Positions 10,275 through 21,771 of a DNA stretch of 64,000 bases are shown here, in pieces (the stretch's first letter is position 1; each line of letters starts with the position of its first letter). This stretch comes from Micractinium sp. NFX-FRZ (lineage: Eukaryota; Chlorophyta; Trebouxiophyceae; Chlorellales; Chlorellaceae), in assembly GCA_029339195.1 (NCBI GenBank), contig JAPTJF010000219.1, positions 1-64,000 on the forward strand. The letters are read 5' to 3'. The notes beneath the pieces are model-generated. The model had not been told where the DNA came from, did no database searches, and saw only the letters and a program-made list of their open reading frames with translations. Position numbers and translations under genes: made by a program.

Positions 10275-13200
10275 TCAGCTGACGGGCACCATGCTGCCCT
10301 GCTCCACCCTCGAGTGCCCCCCCGACTTCACCACGACATCCGTGGAGTCAAAAGCCTGGGTCAGCAGGCTGTGGGCCTGGGCTACAACCAGGATGCTTTC
10401 GTAGGGCAGCTGCGGGAGGAAAAGACGGAGGGAGGGGGAGGCAGGGGTCCGGGGGCGAGCGTAAGGGTGCCATGGCGTTGTGAGCTACTTAGGGGGCCGT
10501 GGCATTCTGCGCCGCCGGTTAGAAAAGTGCCCACCACCACCGCTGCCACCCCGCCAGCGCCACCTCCCACCCAGCCAACCGCCGCGGCGGCGCCTGCTTG
10601 ATTGCTTGCCTGCTTGAGCAGCTGCGCCACGCGCAGGCACCCTTCCCCATCCAGATGCTGCATCACCTCATCCAGCACAATCAGGTTGCTGCAGCAGGGA
10701 CGGGGCGAGGGGACACAGTGTGTACCAATGCACTTGACACCTTGTGCTGCATCATGCCTTGTACTGCACCACCTCAACCATCGCACTCATGATGCCGCCA
10801 GGGTGCACGTGGACAGAGTTGAAAGAGCCAAACAACAACAAACAGCCCGAAGGGGGCAGCTAGGCGAGCGCATCAAAGTGCGCCATAAACCAACCAAGAC
10901 ATCGAGCGCCGCGCTGCAACGCCACCCCCATTCCCTGTGCAGGCCACCCCGGCCGGCCCGTCCCGGCTTGCCTGCGCAGCCGCCCCCGCTGTGCCGCCAG
11001 CTCACTAAAGCCCAGGGCCAGAGCGAGCGCCACGCGGCGGCGCTCGCCGCCTGAAGGGGTGGGTGGTAAGGTGTTGGGTAGGAGCGCAGTTGGGTGAGTG
11101 AGCAGGTTGGGTTTTGGGCTAGCCACACATGCAGGGCGGACCCGGAGCTGGATGGAGGCCAAGCAGGGCTTCCACCCAACTTGTGCAGAGCAGATGGTGG
11201 CTTGAAACGGCCAGCCAGCTGTTGCTGTGCCCACGTCCAAGCACATGCCCACTGCGCCTGCTGCCCTCCCGACCACCTACCAGACAGCTGGCGCACGCTG
11301 CGCTGCCGCAGCTCCAGGCTGCCAGGCTGGCGGATATGCACAATCTGCATAAGGTGGGGGATACGGGCAGTGGCTGTGCAAAGGGTAACGCAGGCAGAGA
11401 GAAGCAGAGAGAAGCACTGAGCATGCAGTTGAGAGGAGGCTAGGAGGCACCAGGGAACACCAACAATAATCTAAAACCTGGCACCGCCTGCATCTGAATA
11501 CACAATGCGTGCTTGGCCAACCCACCCACCTTTTCGATCTGCTCAATCACGCCATCCACGTCTGCCTTCTTCTTGCTGGCCTTGCAGGGGCTCAGGGTCA
11601 GGCTCATGCCGCTGGTGAGAGCGCTGCAGGGAGGGAGGGTGGGGGCCGGCAGGGGGGCGAGGTGAGGCTGGGTGGTGAGCAGGCGAAGACAAGCAGCCGC
11701 GTGCTGTGCGGGAGGGGAGGTACACACGGTGCAGGTGCAAGGGCAAGGCGCACATGCAGCAGCCTCGGCTGCACGTGCGGCGTCCCCTCTCCCACCTGTC
11801 ACTGCACCAACTGCCAGGCCTCCGTGTCCACCACCCAACCACCCCGGGTTACTTGCCCACCCGCCCAATCTCAAGTTCTGTGCCCACCCGCCCACCCGCC
11901 CCCCGCCCATCAGCCCACCCTCAGGTTCCTTGCCCGCCAGCCCCACCCGCCAGCCCACCCGCCCCGCCCCACCTCAGGTTCCTGCTGGTCGCCGCCTGCA
12001 GGTCCCCTAGCACCCCCTCCACCACAAAATTGACCACGCCGCGTGGCAGGAAGGCGTCGTCCACCTGGCAAGGGGAGGGGGACGGAGGTTGGGGGCGGAG
12101 GTGTGGTGCTCAGGGTTAGGCAGTGTGTGGCGCCTATGACTCTAACCTGCATTAACGCACTTGGCCTGCTGGTGCTGCACCCATGACGCCTGCCACTCCG
12201 CCAGCGCAGCACCAGCATCCCCACGCCAACCACCCCACCCCTTCACAACCAAGACCTCTCACGTGCTTCCACATCGTAGCTTCCGCATCCAACTCCTCCT
12301 GCTGCTGCGCCACGCTCTGCAGCTGCTGCTGCGCCGCCTCCAGCTGCTGCCGCACCAGCGCCGCGTCCCGCGCAGGCAGGTTGGGCTGCTGCTCATGCCA
12401 GCGCCACCGCTGCTGCAAATCGGCGACCTTTGTTAGCCAGGAGCGGGCCGCAGCGACCGCCGCCTCAAGTGCCGCCTCGGCGCCTGCACTGCTGTCTTCA
12501 CCGGCACTGGATGACAGCGCAGCAGGGCTGCTGCTGCTGCTGCTGCCAGTACTGCCGCACACTGCCTCCAGGCTGGCAGCAGCTTCTGGCAGGGAGGCGC
12601 CCCTGAGCTCAGCCAGGGACTCCAGCTGGCTGGCCAACAGGCGCTGCCGCTGCTGCAGCTGCTGCTCCCGCCCCACCAGCACTGCCCGCTGCTGCTCCAG
12701 GCGTGCGACTTGGTCGGCCTGCTTCTCCGCCTCTTGAAGCAGCTGCTGCGCAGCCGCCACAGCCTCGGCTGCCTCCACTGCCGCCGCCTCCAGGTGCTGC
12801 AGCGCTGCCTGCGCCTCTACCTGGCGTTCCTCCGCCGCTGCCAGCCGCGGCGCCGCCGCCGCCTGTGCTGACGTGGCATCACTTACGCCCGCCTCCAGCT
12901 GCTGCCGCTGCGCCTCCAGTGCCACTGCTGCCTCTGCCTCCCACATAGCATCCGCCAGCTCCTCGCCTGCTGCCTCCTGCTGCTCCACCGCCGCCCGTGC
13001 GTCTGCCACAGCGGCAGACAGCTCCTCCAGACGCTGCTCTGCCCGCCTCGCCTCGTCAGCAGCCGCCCCCGCCTCTGCTTCCCGTGCCACCGCCGCCTGC
13101 TCTGCTGTGGTTACCGCCGCCCGCCGCTCCTCCCACTGCTCTGCTACCGCAACCGCTGCCTCTTGTGCCTCCAACTCAGCCAGCAGCTCGCCAACCTGCT

Positions 13201-13364
13201 GCTCTGCACTCTCAGCGCCCGCCAGCGCAGCAGCGGCGGCAGATTCAAGCCGCTGCACGTTTTGCTGGAAGAGCTCCTGAGTGATGGGCTGGTGGCAGCG
13301 GTCGCACACGGCGCCAGGGGTGTGCTCGTGGTCAAGTGGGGCGTCACTGCCGCCCCCCTGCGCA

Positions 13365-13395
<31 letters not shown>

Positions 13396-16300
13396 CGTCA
13401 TGCTCGCCAGCCTCAGTACTGCTGCCATTATTACCGTTGCTGCTGCTGCTGCCCACCAGCTGCACATACGCTTCCAGCTGCGCCCGCCGCTCCCGCGTCT
13501 GCCCCTGCGCCGCGCCCAGCCGCTGCTGCCCCCCCGCCAGCCGCCGCTGCATGTTCTTCCGCCGGCGCTTTGCCTCCGCCAGAGTCAGGGGAGCGGCATC
13601 CGGGCCGCCTGCCGCCGCAGCCGCCAGCACAGACAGCTCTGCCTGCAGCTTCTGGACAGCTGCCTGGGCTGCGCCCGCCTCCTGCTGTGCCTGCTGCGCC
13701 TGCTCACGCTTGGCCGTCACGCGCGACTGCTGCCCAGCCGCCTCCATCAGAACAACGCTCAGCTGTTTGCTGGCTTGCTCCAGCTTCTGCTGCCACCGCT
13801 GCTCCTTGGCTTGCAGCGCCTGCAGCTGCTGGGCAGCTGCTGACGTGGCGCCGGCGGTCCCCGCTGGCGCCAGCGAGGAATGCTGCTGAAGGAAGGTTTC
13901 CAGTGCCCCTGCCGCTGCCTCTACCGCCTGCCCCGCCTGTGCTTGCTGCCGCCGTGCGTCCTCCACCGCTGCAGCGGCCGCCCCCAGCTCAAACTGCGAC
14001 CGCTGCTGGTCCGCCTGCACCCCCTGCTGCCGTCGCTGCTGCTCAGCCAGGTGCTGCTTCGCCGCCTGGGCATCCAGCCTGCCGCCGGGAGAGCCCCCTG
14101 CTTCCTCCAGCTGCCGCTGCTTCTGAATCTCCTGCTCCAGCTCAGCCAGCTGATGACTCAGCTGCGCGAGCTCAGCACCCAGCTGCTCCACAGCTTCCTG
14201 CCCCTGAATCACAGCTTCCGCTTCCTTCCCCTGCCCAGTGCTGAGCTCCGCAAGCAGCTGTCCCGCCTCCTGCTGCAGTACCGCACCCGCTGCCGCCTGC
14301 CGCCCCTCCCACTCGGCCACCTGCTGCTGCAACCCCTCCAGCTGCTGCTGCAGCGCGTCTGCCTGTGCCTGCCGCTCCCGCAGGGTGGCCGCAGACTCCT
14401 TGAGCGTGTCCCGCCTGAAGCAGGGAAGCGAGCCAGAGGTTTGGGGGACTTACGGTTTGTGGTTCAAACCCTACTCAAGGGGCGGCGGCTGGTGCGTGCG
14501 GCAAGCGCCATGCGGTGCCAGCAGACAACCCAACAGAGGGTCCAGGCTGGCCGGCCCTCCCCCTTGCCCACGGGGAGCACCCCATTCGAGGCTGCTCCAG
14601 GAGAGCCCCAGCCCCGCCTCACCTGCGGCTGACCTCTGCCCTGCTGGCCTCCTTGGCGCGCGCCCACACCTGCACACCAGGGGCAGCGGGCAGCGAGAGG
14701 TTCAAAGGTCAAGCAGGAAGATTTCGCCGCCTGTTTGCTGCCATAAACATTTTGCATCCCAAGGAGTTGGACAGGCACAAGACCTGCGGCAACACGACTC
14801 TTCTTTGCCAAGCATGTCCATAGAAAACCAAGGCAAAGCTCCCCTCACACACCTCCAGGTCCACCAGCTTGCTCAGCTCCTGCTTGAAGGCCCGGTCGCT
14901 GGCCTGCCAGGGGAGGGCGGGCAGGAAACGCATGCATAGATTGATCAGAGGAAGCGGGGAACGGTGCTTATTGCCCGGTTACTGGCCTGCAAAGAGTGTC
15001 GGGTTGGTAAGTGGGCAGCGGGTGCGTGGGCAAAGTGAGCAATGGAGAATGATAACGGGATCCCTACCCCATCCACCGCCACACCCACCTCGAGCAGCGC
15101 CGTCATGTCGCTCTGCCCATGGCTCTCTTTGTAAACATGTGAAAGCGAGAGCTGACCCCCCATCACAATGCACGCGTCACACGCACCTCGAGCAGCGCCG
15201 TGATGTCGCTCTGCCCGTAGAACACCACCCGCCCCAGCAGCTCCGCACCCAGCTGGGAGTCGATGCGCTCCTGGGTGAGCCGGTTCTCCTGCAGGGGGGG
15301 GGGGGGGAGTGAGGGCTTGCATGATGAGCGGTGCTGTGGGTGGGGCCAGTGCAGGAGCCAGGGCAAGAGAACGTACGGGAGTGTAACCCCCGAGAGTGCA
15401 AGCAAGGTGCCGTCTCAGCTGTGAGGGCAGACCCTTGGGCAGAGGGACCCCCTGAGGGAGTGCGGGTTTCTTAACGAGTGGTGGTGTTATGGGTGGGGCC
15501 AGCGTGGGTATAGGGGTCAACCAAAAGCCCAAACAGGATGCCGCCCCACCCTGGGTGGTGAGGTCCTCCTCATCCGTGCCATCGACCCACCTTAACTGTG
15601 TGTTGCCCATTCACAACGACCCCACACAAGGGCTTGCACCAGCATGCCGCCCCACTGCACCTGTGTTGTGAGGTCCTGCCCATCCAGCTCAAAAGTCACC
15701 GAGGAGCTCCTGCAGTGTAAAACAGTGCAATAGAAACGATCGCCGGGTTGCTGAAGCTGAGAGTGCATTGCACACAGACTCTGCGGAGCTGGGTTGTTAC
15801 GCAATTCAACGCAGCAGATTGGCGGCGGAATGAGGATAAAGGGCGCGCTCCCTCCACCCCGCCGCACCCTCTCCTTGATTGCAGTGCGCTCCTCCTTTCC
15901 CCACTCACCCCCACCCTCACCCCCACCCCCACTCACTTCTTGTTTGCGGTGCGCTCCACCACAAAGGGCGCCCCGTTGACGCTGCCCTCCACCCGCACCC
16001 GCGCCCGCTTGGCGTCGTCGTTGATGATGTCGGCCAGCACGGGGCGGGAGGCGGAGCCGCCCTGCGGGGAGGCAGCCAGACACGGCAGCAACACCAAGGG
16101 TCAGGGTGGGTCGCCGTGCACACTGCCCAAAGGCACAGACCGGGGGATGCCAACATGCACACTACCCGCCGGCAAGCACTGGGTGGAGAGGGGGCATGCC
16201 CTGCACCACAGCATGCCAGCCAGGATGGGGGAAGCGGGCCTCTTCCCCGCAGCCCAGCCAGCCAGCCTTCTGGGCAGCCAGCCCGTCCCCTGGCCCCCCC

Positions 16301-19300
16301 TGCTCGCCTCTGCTCGGGAGTCGACGCTGCCGGTGAGCGCCCACAGCGGCGCCATCATGAGAGCCGTCTTGCCCGCCCCGTTGGACTCCACGCCTGCAAG
16401 TGCAGAGAAGCCATCAGAGTGACAATGATTTCAATAGCAAGTTGAGTTAGGCCAGGAGCCGCTTGCAGGGATCCCACAATGTGCCCCTCCCTGCCATCCA
16501 ATCATCCCTTCTGTTAACTGCCCCTCCCTGACATCTCCCTGCCCTCCCCCTACACTGACCCTCCTGCCCCCCGCCCAGCTCACCCGCCTCTGACGTGTCG
16601 TGCACCTGCCCCGTCACCACCACCAGGCCCCGCTCGCCCAGCTCGTACCGCACGGGCTCCCGGAAGCTGCGGGCAGGCAGGTGGGATGGCGGCAATGGAG
16701 GTGGGGGCGTGGAGGGCACAAGAGGAGGTGGCAGCGAGTGCAGGCATAGACTGGATACATGTTTGGTGTGGAGGGAGGCGCGGTGAACAGGATGCAGGGA
16801 AGATGAGGGGACACTCCGCTTTCTTCTCAGAGCCTGCCCGCCTTCCTCCCTTCCATCCACCTCCCGAGCACCTGATGATTCCCGCCAACGATTCACCTGC
16901 TGAATACTAAACCTGGTAAGCTTGGCATCGCTGTGCTAGGAATCCTCTCACCTGAGGCACCCCTCAACCTCCTCCACCGCCTGCCCTGCTCCCTCACCGC
17001 CACGTCACCCCTCATCCCACCCCAGCAGAGGTGGTTGCATGCAGGACACCGCTCTCACCTGAAGTGCCCCTCAACCTCCACCGCACTGAAGCGGATGATG
17101 CTCCACCCCTTCACACCCCAACTGCTGCCGCTGCCCACCACCCATCCTGTCTTGCCCACCACCTCAAGTGCCCCTCAACCTACACCGCCTGCCTGTCCTC
17201 CTCAACGCCCCGCCCCGGGCCCACACACACACCTCTTCCCAGCCCAGCAGAGGTGGCGGGGTTGATACTTCTGAGCCCCGTTCTCACCTGAAGTACCCCT
17301 CAACCTCCACCGCACTGAAGCGGATGCTGGTGTGCTGCCGCTCCAGGGAGCTGCCCTCGCTGCTCCCCTCCAGCAGGCCCTGCAGCAGGCGCGACCCCGC
17401 CGCCGCCGCCGCCTCGGGCAGGCGCTGCCAGCCGCAGTACCGCTCCCACAGCTGCGGAGCAGACACGTGTGGTGTGGTGTGGTGGCAGGTCAGGGGGTGA
17501 CAAGGAGGCGAGGTGCGAGGGTGGTGTGAGCAGGGGTGCGGCACACATGGCAGTGGACATGTCACGCTGCGCAGCATGCCCAGCGTGAGCGCCTGCAGGT
17601 GCCCAGCAGGAAGAGCACTCGAGCCAGCACGAGTGCGAGCAGCAGCAGCGGCAGCAATGCCATGCACCCCTGCAGCAGCGACGGCAGCAATACACGCAGC
17701 ACGAGCGCAAGCAGGAAGAGCAGGAGCGGCCGGCCTGACCTGCAGCGGTCCCATGCCCTCGGCGGCGCTGATGCGGGGAGCGGCGGACGCCTCTGGCGGG
17801 GTGAACACCTCGACCTCCACTCCTGGCAGGCAGGCAACAAAAGTTCGAGGGCAAAAGGGCTGGTCTTGGTTGCATTGGGGACGAGTGGCAAGAAATTCGT
17901 CTCAAACTGTGGCGGCCACGCCAGAAACAAAGGAGGCGCACTCCCTTTCTACCACCAGGGCAAGCTGCTGCGCTGCCAGGTCAGGCACACGTGAGAGGCC
18001 GCCCCGTGCAGCCTGGACTGCGACGACCAACAGAACTCCTCACCTCTGCCCCCATCCCCGCCGTAGCGGCCCTGCTGCCCGTCCCCAGTCCCCCTGCTGC
18101 CCACCCCACCATCCACACCCTCAAACTCAGCCACCCCCTGCTCACCCTGCTTCTCCAGCTGCTTCAGCTGCTTCTGGTGCTGCTTGGCCGCCGCCGCCGG
18201 CAGCGTGAGCATCAGGCGGTCGCCCTTGCGCAGACCCTGGGGCAGGACCAACTCAAACCCAGCCTCTCCCACCACCCCCTCCACCCCAGCCTCCGCCGCT
18301 GCCTCTGCTGCCAACAGCGCCTCTCCCTCTCCCTCCGCTGCTGCCCCGCCGGCCGCCTCTGCCTCCGCTGCACTGCCTGCCGCAGCAGCCTCTGCGCCTT
18401 CTGGCCCGACCTCTGCAGCGGCCGGGGCGGCTGGCACGGCTGCGGCTGAGAAGTAGCGCGGACCCACGTCCAAAAGCACTTCTTCGGTCACCCCCCACCC
18501 GGCGGCGCGGTCGAGCAGCAGGAAGCGCTTCTGCTGGCCCGCCTCGGCGCGCGTCACTGCGGGGGGCAGGCGGGGGGGCAGGCGGGAGAGAGGCAGTGAC
18601 GGGAGAGGGGTGGGAATGGGTGGCGGCGAGCGCAACTGTCCCTGGTGCTGATTCCTGGTGTCAGCAGCTGTCGCCGACAGCTGGCAAGTGAACAGGGGAG
18701 TGCGCCACCCTCTCTGCCGGCGCCGTGGCTTCCACGATGCCCCCTAGGGCGGTAAGGAAGGCTAGGGAAGCTGCCCCCCAGCTGCACCAGAGGTGACAGT
18801 GCATGAGGGCCCCACCCTGGTAGGGGGAGCCGATGTAGGTGATGCGGCTGCCCGCCACGGTGTGGGGCTTGTGGTAGTGGCCTGCGGCAGGTTCCGGGGG
18901 GGCTGTTCCCGCTGGTCAGCTGAGTGTGGGTGAGGCGCGATGGCACAGGGCTGCTGGGCCCTAGATGTGCAGGAAATGTGCTGCCTATCAAACATGCAAA
19001 GGGAGTTCAGCCTTGCCGCAGCCGTTCAGTCCAACAGCTGCAATGGGCAGGCCAAAGTTGGTGCCAGCGGGTGCAGCCCCAGCGCACGCACCGGTGTATG
19101 TGGGGATGTGAGGGGGGAAGATGTCGGGTGGCAGGCCGTCGTGTGCCTGATATGCCTCGTTCATCAGTGCACCCAGCTGCACACAGGGGGGGTGTATAGA
19201 GGTGCAGGTGCAGGGAGCTCATGGGAAGGAATAAACCCCTGCCAGCCTGTACACCGAAACATGAGCCCTCCCCTGCCACCTTGCACACCATCACTCGTCC

Positions 19301-20885
19301 CGCCTTGCCAGCCTCTTCACCAAAACACCCGCCCCCCCGCCGGCCTCACAATGTCGGTGTGAGCAAACACAGCCTCCAGCGGGGCGCAGCCGCCGTTGCC
19401 GCCCGCTGCCGCGGCGGCGGCGGCCGTGGCGGCGGGCTCGGCGGTGGCTGCTGCCAGGGCTCCCTCCAGGAGGGAGCGGTCCCGGCGGTAGGGCAGCCAC
19501 AGGGCTCCCAGGAAGAGCGCGGGGCCTGCAGAGGGCAGGTAGCAGGGCAGGGCAGGGGGCGCAGTTTGTGGATGTTGGCAGCCGCAAGGCAGCCAGGAAG
19601 AGCGCGGGGCCTGCCAGAGGGGCCAGTGGGCTTTGCACACAGGTTTGCTGTGCCCTGCACAGCGCTGCGTCGCCTGCTCCCAACACGCCTGGTGAACAGC
19701 TGCCCGCCGGTTGCCCTGCCCTGCTCATCATGCGCCAGGGCTGTGCACAGGTCTGTGTGGGGCAGCAGTTGGCCAAGCCCAGAGAGGAGCCCCACAGAAC
19801 CTAGCCAGCGAACCCTGCCCAGCCAGCCGCCCCGCCCTCACCGTCAAACGCGTGTATGGCGGGGTTGGCGGCCGCCAGCGGTGTGAGAGCGTGGACCTCC
19901 CCGCCCAGCGACACCTGCGGCAAGCAGCGCCCCAGGGTGTGGCAACCAGGTCGAAGGCGGTGCAGCACGGCACAGCATGGCACAGCATTGCATTGCCCAC
20001 CGGCCTGCCTTCAGGGGGCGGGTGCAGCGGCCACGAGCTCGCTGCCTCTGCACAACACAACTGGACAGGCAAGCGCTGCTTCCGTGCACCCGCTGTCACC
20101 CTGCCACCCGCCAGCCCTGTCCTGCCCTGCCCACCCCTCCTCGCCTGGTCATGGTTGCCCGGCAGCATCAGCGTGGGCTGCTGCCACCCCGCCAGCTGTC
20201 GCACCACTTCATTCAAAGGCTCCACAGGCAGCGTGCCGCGCGTGTGCCAAAAGTCGCCTGCACAGCAGCGAGAGGCAGACGGCAGGGGTGGTGAGTGCGA
20301 CAGTACGTTGTTCAGGGGCTCCGACTTCCACAGACAGCGTGCCGTGCGCGTGCCACAAGTTGCATGCACAGGCAGCAATGGGAAGAGAGTGGCGGCTTGC
20401 TGGGACCACCCACCCAGGAAGAGGATGCCGGCGCCGCGTGCCGCCGCCTGCTCGTGCACTTGCTCCAGCACAGCCAGGCAGGTGGCGCGCGTGCGGTGGG
20501 ACACGTGCAGGTCGGAAAAGGCGAGCCAGCGCTGCGGCAGCGCATCGGGCGCCCAGCGCGGGCCGTGGGGCACGTAGTGAGAGAGATCCAACGGTGGGGT
20601 GACATCTGCGCCTGCAGCGGCCGGACCCGCTCCATTCTCGTGTTCGTCAGCGCTCTCTGAGTCGGCACGCTTCCTGGCCCTCTTGGCTGCTGCGGCGGTG
20701 GAAGGCGGGCTGCTGCCGGCGCCGCTGCCGCTGCCGCCACGGCTGGCCGCCCCCGCCGACTGCTGCCAGGCCCACAGCGGGCGGCTGATTGATGCTCGTG
20801 CCTGGCATCGCAGCCGCCTCACGAGCATATGTGGGTGCTGCACCGGGCCGCTGCTGCGGCGGGCCCCGCAAACGGAGTTTTGCAT
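10275..20885 (-). CDS. SbcD-SbcC fusion: Mre11/Rad50-type nuclease-ATPase, 1626 aa
   Basis: Twenty-three exons sum to 4881 bp in frame: 20414-20885, 20145-20257, 19842-19914, 19350-19525, 19092-19176, 18816-18881, 18146-18556, 17740-17822, 17288-17451, 16584-16666, 16308-16393, 15937-16061, 15661-15709, 15187-15288, 14853-14903, 14623-14669, 12263-14414, 11973-12064, 11530-11623, 11281-11344, 10972-11050, 10610-10688, 10275-10409. The SbcD half has FSDLHVSH (about 123-130), LGDFWHTRG, PGNHDQ, FAHTDI and TGHYHKPH, the metallophosphoesterase metal ligands. The SbcC half has an ESNGAGKT P-loop, a roughly 700-residue coiled coil with a CDRC zinc hook (about residue 1098, DNA 13295-13306), LSGGERRR and LIVLDEV Walker B. 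Such proteins open hairpins and process double-strand breaks. The Arg/Ser-rich, acid-poor first 40 residues suggest a chloroplast or mitochondrial transit peptide. Four introns use GC donors. Several introns carry decayed copies of exon edges. Confidence 0.92.
15086..15120 (-). repeat. exon echo: decayed copy of the 3' end of SbcCD exon 15187-15288
   Basis: This intronic stretch matches 15184-15218 at all but about two of 35 positions and includes the donor GT. Translated it would read GQSDMTALLE, beside GQSDITALLE in the real exon. It lies about 100 bp downstream of the exon in transcript order. Confidence 0.85.
15540..15575 (-). repeat. exon echo: decayed copy of the 3' end of SbcCD exon 15661-15709
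   Basis: Resembles 15647-15686, including the sequence around the donor. Its minus-strand translation ends EEDLTTQ, beside GQDLTTQ in the exon, followed by similar intron sequence (a shared GGGGCGGCAT). Confidence 0.7.
16946..17188 (-). repeat. exon-echo array: three copies of the 3' edge of SbcCD exon 17288-17451
   Basis: The exon edge at 17282-17326 (coding SIRFSAVEVEG) recurs at 17053-17097 with about one mismatch in 45 bases, and in shorter, more decayed form at 17161-17188 and 16946-16983. The copies carry the donor site. A shared CAGCAGAGGTGG upstream (about 17024 and 17244) shows that the duplicated unit was about 220 bp and took in intron sequence. An intact copy could serve as an alternative donor. 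Confidence 0.85.
19577..19620 (-). repeat. exon echo: copy of the 5' end of SbcCD exon 19350-19525
   Basis: Matches 19495-19534, the acceptor and start of the exon. It translates GPALFLAALRLP beside GPALFLGALWLP in the exon. Here the copy lies upstream of the acceptor in transcript order. Confidence 0.8.
20311..20370 (-). repeat. exon echo: copy of the 5' end of SbcCD exon 20145-20257
   Basis: Resembles 20212-20264. Translated it gives CNLWHAHGTLSVE beside GDFWHTRGTLPVE of the exon, which carries a nuclease motif. It lies upstream of the acceptor, and substitutions have removed the metal-ligand Asp. Confidence 0.75.
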
Positions 20886-21182
20886 TCAGGATGGCCGCAC
20901 CCAGGCCGCCCTTCGATTAGCCAATTCTATCAGGGGCACATCGGCTGTCAGTTAGGGCGCAAAGGGATATGTCTATCGGGTGCTGAGCTGGGCCGCTGAG
21001 CTGGCTGCCCACTTTGCTTCTGATCAGCAGCGACACTCTGGGGCATTGCACGTTCTGCTGCACGATCGGCGAACTCTTGTATTTGTCCCTTTCTTCGAAG
21101 AAGTCGGCTGGACGGACAAAAGACGAAAGGTCACGGCCGCTCCCTTGCGCCCCAGAGCTTGACACCCCCAAACAGCCTCGCC
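20886..21182. promoter_or_regulatory. divergent promoter region between SbcCD and the ubiquitin-like gene
   Basis: Only 297 bp separate the two start codons, so the genes probably share a bidirectional promoter. The stretch is less GC-rich than its surroundings. I see no known box. Confidence 0.4.
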
Positions 21183-21771
21183 ATGGTGAGCGCCAGCGAC
21201 GTGAAGAGCCGATGCTTGGTTTTATCGTGCGTGTGCAGGGCGCACATGTGCACCTCCAAGGGGGCGGGACCCGCGCCACCGCCGCCGCCACACCCTGTGC
21301 CCTCACAGGGCCCCTCCGCCCGCCTTCCTGGCCCCTTCCACGCCGCTCTTGCAGGTGCAGGTGATGGTGGAGGTGCGCAGCGGGCGGTGGCAGGAGCAGC
21401 GGCAGTTTGAGCTGCTCGAGTGCACCACCAGCACCAGCATTGTCGAGCTCAAGCTGCGGGCCGAGGCGGCAGCGGCGGGGGTGGGTGAGGAAGTGGAGGT
21501 GATCCCAGATAAGGGCGTGGAAGAAAGCGGCGACGACGCCCCACACGGTGCAGATGCGAAATCAAACGGCGAGGCGGCCGACAGCAAGCAGCAGGCGCCG
21601 GCGCCGCGGGTGCAGCGCCCGGTGCGCCCGCTCTCCGACCTGGAGCTCATGTTCATGGGGCAGACGTGCGAGGACCGCAAAGCGCTGCGGGACTACGGCG
21701 TGTGCCACGACTTTATCAAGCAGGTGGCAGGATTTGTGCTGCGCCCCAAGGACAGTGCCTGGCGCAAGTGA
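21183..21771 (+). CDS. ubiquitin-like domain protein, 139 aa
   Basis: Two exons, 21183-21185 (the ATG alone) and 21355-21771, give 420 bp in frame to TGA. The ATG is followed at once by a good donor (GTGAGC), and the second exon opens VQVMVEVRSG. The C-terminal half, LELMFMGQTCEDRKALRDYGV then GFVLRPKD, follows the ubiquitin fold pattern (a 'LxFxGxxLxDxxTLxDYxI' stretch and a last beta strand). The N-terminal strand pair MVEVRSG...FELLEC also fits a beta-grasp fold, with an acidic, Ala/Lys-rich insert of about 35 residues between. There is no C-terminal GlyGly, so it is a domain protein and not a conjugated modifier. If the first ATG is not used, translation could start at the Met codon at 21364 within exon 2. 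The partner is unknown. Confidence 0.65.

Noticed and set aside
12152..14332. Long plus-strand open frames opposite the SbcCD coiled-coil exon
   Set aside because: They mirror a Gln/Ala/Glu-rich coiled coil on the other strand; the zinc hook and in-phase splicing show that the minus strand is coding.
14455..14480. GGTTCAAACC resembling a tRNA B box
   Set aside because: The flanking bases do not form the five-pair T stem and there is no acceptor stem or A box at the right distance; it lies in an SbcCD intron.
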